In this document: positions 1 to 10,907 of the stretch, in pieces
How positions within the stretch are numbered: position 1 is the first letter of the stretch
Layout of the letters: every line of letters starts with the position of its first letter
Assembly: GCA_001584585.1 (NCBI GenBank)
Contig: LSYV01000020.1
Span: 1,186,728-1,250,727, forward strand
DNA from: Gonium pectorale
Taxonomy: Eukaryota; Chlorophyta; Chlorophyceae; Chlamydomonadales; Volvocaceae
Direction: 5' to 3'
Length of the DNA: 64,000 nt
Made by a program: the position numbers and the translations under genes
Notes under the pieces: model-generated
Told to the model about the DNA's origin: nothing
Seen by the model: only the letters and a program-made list of their open reading frames with translations
Database searches by the model: none

Positions 1-95
1 TGTGCTGCTAAGACTGTGCAAATGACAAATGTGCTGCTAAGCCTGACAAACGCGCTGCCTGACAAATGTTCTGCTAAGACTGTGAAACTACGGAA
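1..95 (+). repeat. Short imperfect direct repeats at window edge
   Basis: About three degenerate copies of a unit containing 'gctgctaagactgtg' and 'tgacaaatg' lie within the first 95 bases (around 4-18, 21-45 and 58-85). They sit upstream of the first coding exon I can support, so they are 5' UTR, intron or intergenic. No family is recognisable, and the repeat may begin before the window. Confidence 0.45.
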
Positions 96-156
96 CGGAG
101 ATCTCGTTACTTACTTGGTGGTATTGCCGTGCACACTGTTCAGGTCGTCACAGCAT

Positions 157-3100
157 ATGTCAGCGGAGCATTCCGCTGAGACCAATGTGACGGCAAGCAG
201 CTCCGAGGAGGCCGCCCGAGACCACCTTGTGCGGGCGAGCACGGTCGTCAGCAAGCGCGGACCCATGGGTCTGCTGGACGAGGATGAGCAGCGTGTTGCG
301 ATGGGGGCATACGACAGATCCCGCTATGAAGAATACCAGCGCCAGGTGGGCAGGCGTTTCGCGGCTCCGCATTGGGCGCACGTGAACGGGTAGTTCCTCG
401 GGATCGTTTAGAAGCTCGGGTGGATGAAGTAGCCGGGTGTGCACGCCGCGTGCGGTTTACTGTGTGCTTGCAGGGCACTCCACAAACTCCGCTGTTCACA
501 GGTGGATCTGGAGATGCAGCGACGGGCCGTGGAGGGCGGCTACGACTCGGACATGGACCGCGACGAGGCAGCACACATGCTGGTGCGGGACCCCGAGCAG
601 GTGCGTTAGATATTTGTGGCCGCCGCCGTTACAAGGAAACTACTTGGTAAAAACCATACCATGATACCTTGTTTTTCAATGGAAGCCCCCCTCACTTGCA
701 AAGTTGCAAGGGCTAGCCTCGCTGGTGCGCTTAAAAGCGTGTATTCGTCGACCTCGTGACAGGAGGCGGCCGAAGCGGAGGAGGCGCGCCGGCGGGAATA
801 CGAGGTTCGTGACGCTGCTCCTGGCGTGTGTTGCGGTACTAGTTGCGGTAGCTTGGCCAAATAAATTGGTGGCCTCCTGTACTTCACATTGTACAGTCGT
901 TCAGCTCGGTCGGGCCCTTAAGGGGTGGCGCAGCATGACACCACTACCGTTGCCACCAGTGGTTCCAAGCGACAACTGGTGATCGCATGTCCGTGCATGC
1001 AGGAGGCCTGGCGGCATCAGGACGAGTGGATGGACGAGTACAGGCGTCGGCTGGGCCCTGAGGTGCGGCCGATCCTGGGCTTTTTATTAGCTTTCCGAAT
1101 GCCGGGCGTGCACACCCACGCATGGCCCGTGCCGTGTGCTGGCGAAATCTGAGAGTTCTGATTAAAATGATGTCCCAAAGCCCTGAGCGACTCCACCTGC
1201 CTACCGCTCCCGCAGGATGGCTACCTGCCTTCTAGAGCGGCTTCTCTAGGCGGGGACACAGCGGATGCGAGCGGGTCGTACATTAGTGCGGCTCTGCAGG
1301 TCCAGCGGTCGGCTCTGTCGGAAACGGATGAGCAGCTGCTGCAGCAGCCGTACGTACCGGTCGTGTCGCCGGAGATGGCCAGGTGCGTGCGCGCGAGGCT
1401 CGTCTTCAGGCGTCATCCCTAGCGGACTGCCTATACTGCCTCTCGACTAGTTTGCCCTATCGCGGCCATCATGAATGCCTGTAAGCTGGCCTTATGTGCC
1501 CGCCCTATTCAAACCGCCCACCCTATCCAAACTACACGCAGTGAGGGTGGATACGCGTCAGAGGGCCCCAATTCGTACCACCTGCATCGGCGCGCACACA
1601 GCGGTCTATTCCACAAAACCACGGTCCCGCAGCCATTCAAGTTTGAAGAGCGGGAGAAGGCCCGCCCCAAACCCATCCACAAGGCAAGTCGTAGTGTTCG
1701 GGCGTGCGAACGTACTTGTAATGTAGGTTCATTGCTTGGGCGGTTCCTTTGGACAGGTACCACATTCTAGCCAATGGGCCATGCGGCTTGACATGCTGTG
1801 GGTTGTGGCCGGGCAACTCACAGGTCAAGCTGGAGCAGGACTTGGCCATGCGGCGTGCTGAAGAAGAGGCGGCTCGCAATCGCCACTTCAAGGCCAGCCC
1901 TGTTCCGTCTGCAGTCCTGGAGCCGCGCTACGAGCGCATGCTCATGGAGAAGGAGGCGAGTACGAGGTTGGGCCGGCGGGCGCGGCTTTAGACTACTATG
2001 AAGGCGTACCGTGGGGGTGACGTGCACCATACCGTGGGGATTGGATGGCAGCAGATCGCACTATGTTGCGTCTGTATGTCCACTATGCCGTCTATGCGTC
2101 TATGCCGTCTATGCCGTTGGCTGGAGGGGCACGCAATGGTCGCCGGTATGGCGCCATAGGCCATGCTGGTGTTCATCCGTACGCCCCTCTGTCAACGAAC
2201 GTTGGCCCTGGTGGTACCTGCTCGCACAGGTGCAACGGCAGCTGGGTCAGCAACAGCGGTTGGAGGAGATGGCCAGGTGAGCGAACATACCCTCCGCTTT
2301 GAAGCTGCTCTAGCAGCAGTTTGCTCCTCCGCGCTCGTTTAGGGCCCTGGCTCCCTGCGTGAATTTCTCTCTCGGATAGGTTATAAACTCAGTTGCTCTG
2401 CCCCGGGTTTTAGAGTTCAAGGTACACCCCTGCTGCAATGCAATTCCCTTCCTCCTCCACGTGGGCTCATTCCCTACTCGCAGTATGATGGAGAAGCCCT
2501 TCTCCTTCTACTACCGAGACCAGGAGCGACAGGCGCAGCGCGAGGCGCTGGCCCGCGCGGCCAAGGACCCCAACCGCTTCCAAACCAACTTTCGCGCACG
2601 GGACCCACCGACGCATACGAAAGAGGTGCGCAAGTCTTGCTCTATGCGTCCCGTAACGGGTGTACGTTTACGGCACCGTATGTGGCGCGTGTGGATGTAA
2701 CGCGGGGACCTGTTACACTTCGTGGATAGGTGGCGAGGCGTTCCAGACGATTCTTGCGTGTCATGGAGGATGTACTTTGCCTTGCCCTAGCTGGACATCA
2801 AGCGTAGTATTCAGGTGCGAGCATGTGTGACTGCCCTCCCTCCCCAGGAGCGCCTCAAACACATGTTGATACACATGGAGGCGAAGCGCGAGGCGACGCG
2901 GCGGCGTGTTGAGGAGGCCCGCCGGCTGGCCAGGGAGCGGGCGGAAGAGGAGGCGCAGCGCAGGTGACTTGCGTGTCCTGGCCGTTCTCTGAGCTAGTGG
3001 CTAAGGCGCTTTGTGAGAAGGCGTGCATTGTGTGCGCTATTACGCACGGCACCGCCGCTGTAGCTGGATCAGGTGCGCTGAGCCTTTTGTGGGCCCAACG

Positions 3101-5221
3101 CGCCGTAGAACGCCCGAATACGCTACTCGCAATCGAGGACCGCTGACGGCAGATCGGCTCCCCTCATCCTGTCCTATCGGTGTTAGGCGTGAGGCGGCCA
3201 ACAGGGCTTACCAGGAGCGGCTGCGATCTGTGGACCCAATGGTGCACCACGGCCCTCACCCGTCCCGGCCCGCGGGCTTGGTGCCCGACTTCAACTCCTT
3301 GCACCGGAACCACGAGGTGCAGATGGCGCGGGCACGGGCCAACATCCGCAAACGAGTGACGGTACCCCAAGTGAGTACTTGCACGGCACCTTTACCGAAC
3401 ATATTGCGGCTGGTCTAATAGCCCCAAGCTGTCGGCTCTGCCATGCTTTACCTGTTTCCGATGGTACTGTCACCATCTCTGGATGAGAAGTCAAGCTGGA
3501 GCTTTGGTAAATAGAAGCGGCTTTTGCGCGCCACAGGAGTTCAAGCTGAATGGTGCAAGCCCCGATGAGCAAACTTCCAGGGTAAGGCATCTGCACTGAC
3601 TTCATACTGCCGCTGGCACTGGAGGTAGTGCCCTGTGCGCCTACGGCGATGGCCGCCCGTGCCAACTCCGTTATGAAGTTGATCGCTCATCAGGGAGGCC
3701 CTTGCTACCCTTCTTTGCAGGCTCAGAAGGCGCTGGAGCGGCGACAGAAGATCATCTTGGATATGCAGGTGCGTGCGGCCGTCAAGCAAGGAGCAGCAGG
3801 TCTGACAGGAGAGAAGGCACGTGGGGAGTGTAGCGGTGGCCTCTTGCTTGATTACGGCTACCAGATCTGCTGGCGAACCGCTGAGCGCGTACCGGGTTGT
3901 CTTACACGATCCTCTTCATCTGCCGCTGGTAATACAACTGGTACCGGTGGGTGGTACCTCGGGCCATCCTAAAAGCGTGAGTGTGTACACCTACGGTGAT
4001 ACTCTTCTGGTGCTGAATACCCGATGCCGGTGGGCCTTTCGCTGGAGTGCGCAGGTTGATGCAGAGCTGCTTCCGGAGATGCGCTGGCCGCACAAGTCGC
4101 CTCGTGGAAGGGTAAGACAAGGATTGAAAGCACAGGAGTCGGGCCGGAGGCTATGGGATAGTGTCAGTGGGATTTTACGCAGGTCATCTCAAACCGGACA
4201 CGAGGATCGGGTTCTTACTATTCGTTGTGGTGAAAAGGAACGGAAGCCGCAGTCACCTGATGCCATACTAGCAGCAACCTAAGAGGCAACACAAGGAGGC
4301 GAACCGGAACTACAACCAGGCTAGGACTAGGCGAGACGGGCTGATGTGTGATCTCAGTGCACTGCCTTTCTCCTCCGCCCAGGTCCGGCGCACGCCGCTG
4401 CCCGCATACCTTGTGGAGTACATGGCGCGCTCGCCGGGCAACCATTCAACCAACGTCCGTAAGTCTTCGACGGCTGTGGCGGCACAGGACGGCGCCTTCC
4501 AGACGCGCGAAGAAAAGTGAGTGTTACGCTCACGACGGGGCACCGGTGTTGCTGCATCTTTGGATTTTCACGTGGCATGGAGTCACTTACATGTATGCCC
4601 AGAGTCTTCTTTCCGGCTGACGCCTGGCATCATACCAAAACGCTTCACTGGCGTGGCTTCTTGCTACAGGGAGGCCGTTGCTCGCAAGGCCTCAGAGAAG
4701 CTGCGTGCCGAGGCGCTGCGTCGGGCGGACCGCCTCTTAGCTGCGGCCGCGGCTCGCAAGCAGCAGGAAGCTGCCGTCGCTGGGGAGTACGGCCTGGCCA
4801 GCGACGTGGGCGCCACTGCCGCCGGCGGCGGTGCCGACCAAAGCTCCAGCGGCCGCGGTGCAGCCATGCGGCGGCGGACGGCCGTCACTGGGCGAACAGA
4901 CAACCCCGAGGTGTATGTGGAGGCAAGGCACATGCAGGTATCGAATGCTTTTGGGGGTGGCCACAAGTGTATTGTTGGTATGTAAGGCCGTGGGTGCACA
5001 GGGTCGAGGTTTTTGCTGTGCAGCTCTGGCACACTTCGCAGGAACGTTGCCTTAACGTGTGCCGGACTCTCTTCCCAACCCTCTGCCTCCTTCAGATTGA
5101 GCGCCGAGTGCGCATGGTGGTTGAGGACGCCCTGCTGGACCAAGGTATTGAGGCCTACCGCTACGTGGAGGGCGTCGGAGATAGCAAAAAGGACCAGAAG
5201 GGCAAGGCAGAGGCGGAGTGA
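157..5221 (+). CDS. FAM161: FAM161-family (UPF0564) centriolar/microtubule-binding protein, 18 exons
   Basis: Exons: 157-345, 502-600, 763-804, 1003-1062, 1216-1382, 1602-1683, 1824-1955, 2230-2276, 2484-2625, 2791-2814, 2848-2963, 3187-3370, 3537-3581, 3721-3768, 4055-4111, 4383-4516, 4670-4937, 5096-5221. All phases agree, giving about 653 residues. FAM161 hallmarks appear in order: TVPQPFKFEERE (residue ~194), VLEPRYERMLMEKE (~245), KPFSFYYRDQERQ (~277) and LVPDFNSLH (~397), with Arg/Glu-rich helices between them. Known members bind microtubules and belong to the inner scaffold of centrioles and connecting cilia, so a basal-body role is inferred. The introns after 1683 and 1955 start with GC (AAG|GCAAGT, GAG|GCGAGT), and only these choices keep the frame. 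The frame is open upstream of the Met at 157 and a cag lies at 151-153, so an earlier exon outside the window is possible. Confidence 0.85.
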
Positions 5222-6786
5222 GGCATGCGGGAGAGGCCTGTGTCTGGGATTGGGCCCAATGTATGCGTTACCCGCGCGGACGACTTGCGCCTGCGGCCGG
5301 CGGGGTTCCCGGAGGCTATTGCTCAGGCGAATCGTGGCCGCCTATTCGGCTATTCCGGTTATGCACTCTTAATGCAGGCGTACGGTGTTTTGGAGTGTGC
5401 TGAAGAATATACAATTGGGACCCCGTGCTCCCGCACGACGCGCCGCTGTCGCACAGCAGGAGCATAGCGGTCCTGATGCTACATGCAACAAGTACACAAC
5501 CTTTAACGCCCCGACAACCTGCCGCGCCATCATCCACCCGCACAGTGCGACTCTCTTTGCACCGTGTCGCAACCCAATAGCAACTTCGCCTGAATCCTCC
5601 CGGAAGCCCTTCAGAGGGCACGTCTCCGAGCTTCTTCTTTTGCGAAGCGCACATGGCACATGTCAGTGGTTGTAGGTGCACCACTTCATGATGGTTAAGG
5701 CCGCGCACAGACGATGGCTCTCGTCGAGACCCATTCATGAAGAGCCCAGGGCGGAGCGAACCCTCTTGGCGGGGCCCACTATCAAGTATGTGACGAGCCG
5801 GTATTGCACGGCGCAACGTCGAACAGCGTTGCGTATTGTATCATCCTCATCCCTTCCCAGGAAAGAGTGATCAGGCTGACGACAGCAATAATTTGAAGTC
5901 GTGCATACCTGTCAGGATGATCAATCGTCTGCAGCCTTAACGCCGCCTTGCCCAACGTAACTGCCTCATGACATGCGCCAATTAGCAACAGTCAGCAAAG
6001 TCCCGGTCAATGTGTCAACGTGTCGCCCTCTCAGCTCACGCAGCATCAACTGTCAATGGCCACGGGACTAGGATATAAACCGCACGTACGTACTTTCCTT
6101 TCAGCACGCCACATACACTGACACATACAACGCTCACTACCACCTGTCCCTCCAAACAACCCCAAACCTTTCGCGAGTACGGCAGATGACGTTCCGGACT
6201 GTACGGCATGGGAGATGTTCGGCAAGGCCGCATCCACATGCCCTTCGCCCTACACAGGCTGTCAGCGCCACAGGGCGAGTCCGGTCTTACCCGACACCTT
6301 ATGTCAGATGGACACCAGTCAGAACTGACGACATCGCTACACAGTATCAGCACCGCCCTTTGCATCTCTTAAAGTCATGCTTGAACGGTCTCATCGGGAA
6401 CTATCCGTTGGGAGGGTACAGACACCAACACTTTTTAACATACTGCGCGCTAATAATCTACGGTCGCACAATTGTCGACAAGTACATCAATTTGATGGCT
6501 TCCAATTTCCAACGAGGGTCCTTGGCCACGGGCATGGCGAAAATTTGTGTCACGGCGTGTCCAGATTGGGCGACGAGACCACATACACCTGAACGCCACT
6601 GTCTAGCATTCTTCATTATTGAATTGTTGAACGTCCAGTCATGCTTCAGTTGGGAATAGCCCAACCGCCAGGCAGACTCCACAGCAAGGGGACACCACAG
6701 CAAGGCGCGTCTCACAGACATGTACGACAAACGTACAATTCTGTGTCATCCTGTCTTGCAGCATCCCCGCCTGGCAACGCCTGGAG
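5222..6786. other. Convergent 3' UTR/intergenic stretch
   Basis: This 1.56 kb separates the stop of the FAM161 gene (+) from the stop of the 1,080-residue gene (-). I see no exon with volvocine coding bias, no convincing splice pairs and no transposon. The AT content is locally higher (6,370-6,660). No clean TGTAA signal is visible for either gene, so the 3' UTR limits are unknown. Confidence 0.5.
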
Positions 6787-9700
6787 CTAGCCCTTCATGG
6801 CCTTCACGCCGCTGCTGGAGGCGGTTGGCGCATTAATCGACGGCAAGAGGCGTCTAAGCTGATGGGGAGGCACGACGTCGGCAGCGCTGGAGCCGTGGCC
6901 GGGCTTCATGCCCAGTGTCTGGCCCTGCGGGGCCAGCGCCTGCCCAGGGCTGCGCGCAGCCAACCGGTGCATCCTGCCCACAGGGTAAGGCGGGTGAAGG
7001 GAGGGTCGCATAGGTTTGGCCATCTTCTCACCTTCGATGACAAAGACGAGAGGTATCAGCAGGCGGGAACATAAGACAGCACGGGCAGATGGCAGGCCTG
7101 CAGCACGGCGCCGACGCACCGTAGATCCGGGCTTGGCTTGGCCGCCTCACTGGCATGCGCGGCGCCCGGCGAGGGAGCACACGCGTCGACTGCGGCGAGT
7201 GCGGCCCGTGAGTGCACGTCAGCATGTGCGACGGTAACACGCACGTGCGCGTCGGCGCCATGGGGCATGATGAGCTGCCGAGGCGAGACGGCGCCGCTGC
7301 GAAGCGCCGGCTGCTGCTGCTGCCGAGGCCCGCCGTTCCGGAACTGCCCGTGCAGGGGCTGTTTGTGACCAGGCGCATGCGGTGCAGCGCTCGATAGACC
7401 GCCGCTGCCGTCTTTAGCACCGGCCGGGGCCCGCGTGTGTGCCTCAGCTGCATGGCCACCAGAAGTCGTGACCAGCTGCCGGGGGGAGAGGGCGCCGGTC
7501 CGCGGTGGGCACAGCGGCTGGCGGGCCGCAGCGCCTTGCCCGAGGTGCGCGTGCGCTGCATGCTTGAGGTGCCCTCCCGGCGCGCCCCTTGCGCCGTGGA
7601 GAAGGCCCAAGGACGGCAGAGCGGGCTGCGCCCCAGAAGCTGAGGCATGGTACAAGTGCCCCATGTTGCTGATACGGCACTCGGCGTCGGCTTGCGAAGC
7701 CGCAAGTGGCTGACGGGCGCCGCCAGCGGCAAGGCGGTTGCGTGCGGGTGGCGAGCCGAGCCGAGGAATCTCAGCGGCGTGGCTTCGCCAGTATTGGCTC
7801 GCACGCGACTCGTCGGCCCCATCGCTCTCGCTGTATCGGGCGTTGAGCTCCGAGGCGGCCCTGGCCCGGCCACCCATCCGCCCGGCGGCGCCGCCGTCGT
7901 GCTCTCCGCCGCCACCGGCGCGGCCGGCCCGCGGAGGAGCTTCTTGGGTGTTGTTCCGCAAGACCCGGCCTGGTCGGCGGTTGTAGAAGGCAGACAGCGG
8001 CGCGACGCCGCGGGCGGGCAGGGCTCCGGTCTGCAGCTTCTGGTGCGACAGCCGCCGCACCGGCAGCTGCAGGGTGTGCGTGGGAATGCCACCGCTGCCT
8101 GCGCCGCCGCCGGCCAGCGGTATCCCAACATGCACAGTTATGTTCGGCGTGGCTCCTGTGGGCAACAGGCCCAAGTTCATTGCCAGTACGTTGTCGACGA
8201 CCTCCGTGTCGCTGACGGCGCCGCCGCCCCCACCTCCAGGTCTTGCCAGCGGCTCGACGCCGTCGGCGGCCAGGTCAGCGCCGCCTTGAGGTCCCCTGTC
8301 ACCATCGCCGTGCTGCTCGCTTGCACCCCCAGCATCGTCCAACGCGGCCGCCCGACTGGAAGGGCCCTGCAGCGGCTGCAGGCAGCGAGGGCTTCCTTGC
8401 GGCTCCGCTAAGGCGCGCGCCAGGCTCTGGGACGCCGGCGTGGGCAGCACAGCTGTTGCGCCACGGAAAACCATGCCAACGGCGGCCAGAGCGCCGTCCT
8501 CCGTGAATGCGTGCCGCTGGAAGGCCAGGCGCGGCGGCGATGACTGCGTTAGGCGCAGAGCCTGCGCGGCCTCGCAGGTGGCCCCTGCCAGGGAAGCCTC
8601 TGGGCTGGACATGGTCCGGTGAAGGCGCGGCTGCAGCCGCAGCAGCTCCTGCTCCGTTACGGCACGGCCGCCGGGGCAGAGTGGCGGCACCTGGCAGTCG
8701 CTGCCAAGGAACGCATTCAGACTGTCCACGGCCTCCTGGGGCCAGGGTGTCGTCTGCGGGCCCGTGCAAGGCGACACCGTGTTGCCGAGGGCTGACCAGC
8801 GATGCAACATGGCGGCACTTCGTCACAGGTCTGCTGGGACTGAGCAAGTTTATATGCCGGTGTACTGGAACAATATGCTTAGACAGGTATGCTCAAGCTT
8901 TTTGGGCCTAAAAGCCCAGGACCAACAGGAGCTTTCTTTCTCTAGCAAACAAGTCAACTCCTGCTGGACCATAGCACCCACGCTCATGGCACTCGAGAGC
9001 ACAAACCCGGTTCCGACTCACCTCAACGGTAATTGAGTCCTCGTTCGGGTGAAACGCCTCGTCTCCGGAGTCCGAAACGGCACCCCCAATCTGCGCTAAG
9101 CCAGCGTCGGCACCCGCCATTTCGGGGTGGCTACACAAGGGGTCAGGCACGCGCGACACCGGACGGCGCGCACGCGCTTGTGCCCGGGACTGAGAATGAG
9201 CGGCCTGCTGCCGCTGGAGCTGCAGCTGCCGCAGCTGTTGAAAGCGCGCCATGGTGCGAACTGACATCTGCCGGCGCTGGACGGCCGGTGGCGGCGGCGG
9301 AGCCGCAGGAGGCGTCAGCAGGATGGGCTGCAAGTTGGCCGGCCTTCGCGCCGGCAGAAGCGGCTCTGGGCTCTGGGCGGGCGAGGGCGCGGGCGGCGGC
9401 CCGCACAGCGCCGGCGTGCCGCCACGTACGGGCAGGAGGTACGTGCCGTCGGTCGAGTCGGCGGGCGGCAGGACGTTCAGGTCCTTGGCGCTGACCCGTG
9501 TCCCGTTCAGCTGCATCACGTGGCTGGGCATGGGGCTGACAGACTGAGCCCGGGAGAACAGCCGCCGGCCGCTAGGCGACAGCGGCAGCGGCGGAGGGTG
9601 AGGGCTCCCTGGGCAGCTGCTGATGGCGGCGGCGGCGGCGGCCGCTGCTGCCGTGGCGCCCGCCACAAGCCCCAACAGCCCGGCGGCGTCATGCTCATCC

Positions 9701-10461
9701 TCCCGGTGATTGCTGCCACACCCGCCGGCGCGGTGATACAATTCCGTACCCGTGACGCAGCAGGCTGTGCTCCCGTGGACGCCGCTGTGTGTGGTGGTGG
9801 TAGATGATCCCGTGGTAGCGGTGCTGCCGCAGTCATAGCTGCCACAGCAGCTGCCGGCGCAATGCAAGACAGCCTCCGCTCCGTGTCCCGCAATCATTCG
9901 GGTAACCGCCGGCGGGCTGTGCATCTGGACAGGACCTGTGGGCACGCCACCACTGCTGTCGTCGCTGCCTTGGCCTTCCTCGCTATTGGACATGCACCCA
10001 GGTCCGAGCGGCGGTGAGTGATGAGCAGAGTCGACGACAGCCGTATCGCCGCCGTTGACGAAGACGCGTGCGCCAGTTGTTGGTGCATCTTTCAGGGGGC
10101 TTGAGCCGCATCGCGCTGCAGCGTCACCTCCCTCCGAGAGCGCTAACGCAGAGGGCGGCGCCAGCACCCACGCGTCCTGCCGCACCCACGCATTGCCCTC
10201 GATATGGGCCTTGAGCGACAGTTTACGCGGGCCCGACGCATATTGCAGAGGCCGCGTGGCTGTCCCGACGCTTGTTGCGGAGAAGGAGGAGGCGAGTTGG
10301 GCAGCTGCTCCCTGATGTACTAGAGCGGCCCCATTGCTCGCGCCGGGGTCGGATGCCGCGCCCGAGTTCAGGAGGTCGACCAGTTCAGGCCGCCGACGAA
10401 GCAGCACTGCGAGGAAGTCGGCCTCTTTCTCCCTGTCTCCCCCTTCATCGACGGGCTTCAT
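6787..10461 (-). CDS. Unknown 1,080-residue low-complexity protein, 3 exons
   Basis: Exons on the minus strand are 10461-9022, 8735-7120 and 6973-6787. The donors (GAG|gtgagt, CTACG|gtgcgt), acceptors (gccccag|, gggcag|) and phases (0, 2) agree. No family is recognised. The N-terminus carries an acidic/basic helix (EADFLAVLLRRRPELVDLL). It is followed by Ser/Gly/Cys-rich sequence, a poly-Ala tract near 9,640, proline runs, and a Gln/Arg-rich helix (FQQLRQLQLQRQQ) near 9,230. Exon 2 has Gly-rich linkers and two copies of a small motif, GALSPRQLV and GAVSPRQLI, 80-odd residues apart. The start Met at 10461 is provisional because the frame is open upstream and an acceptor-like ctgggag precedes it. 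It is divergent from the gene at 10908 and may share its promoter. A disordered scaffold or regulator is only a guess. Confidence 0.65.
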
Positions 10462-10907
10462 GAAGTGTCTCCCAGAGTGACAGAGCAACCGTGTGGAATG
10501 CAATGGTGATGCACCATTCTCAATGCACGCAATCAAGCTGTATTGGTGGCCTCCAAGCACCTCTGCTGAACATTGGAAAGCGATGGGTCAGCGCTTCGCT
10601 TAGGATATTGCACTGTCTTTTAAAGTGCCGTTGTCACTTCGGGTAAGAGTGGCGTGGAAGCACGGGACGGTATGCAGGACAAGTTGCATCGCGTACACGT
10701 CGTATGTAGACAGCTGACTCTACAAACAAACTGAAGTAGATACAACACCGCAACACGCCGCTGATGTAAAGGTCTGACCAATCCATCTCACGCATGTGGC
10801 ACCAGTGTGCGCGTTAAACAGCATGTACATATGCGCTGGTTGTAAAATGCTGAATTAGCGCCGAGGCAGCTGCGCCGAGGCAGCTGCAACTGTAGTCACG
10901 CGAAGCT
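10462..10907. promoter_or_regulatory. Shared divergent promoter region
   Basis: This is 446 bp between the provisional Met codons of two divergently transcribed genes. Compared with the coding flanks it is less GC-rich. A perfect 14 bp tandem repeat (gccgaggcagctgc, twice, at about 10,860-10,887) lies 20 bp before the plus-strand ATG, probably in its 5' UTR. No TATA box can be assigned with confidence. Confidence 0.45.
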
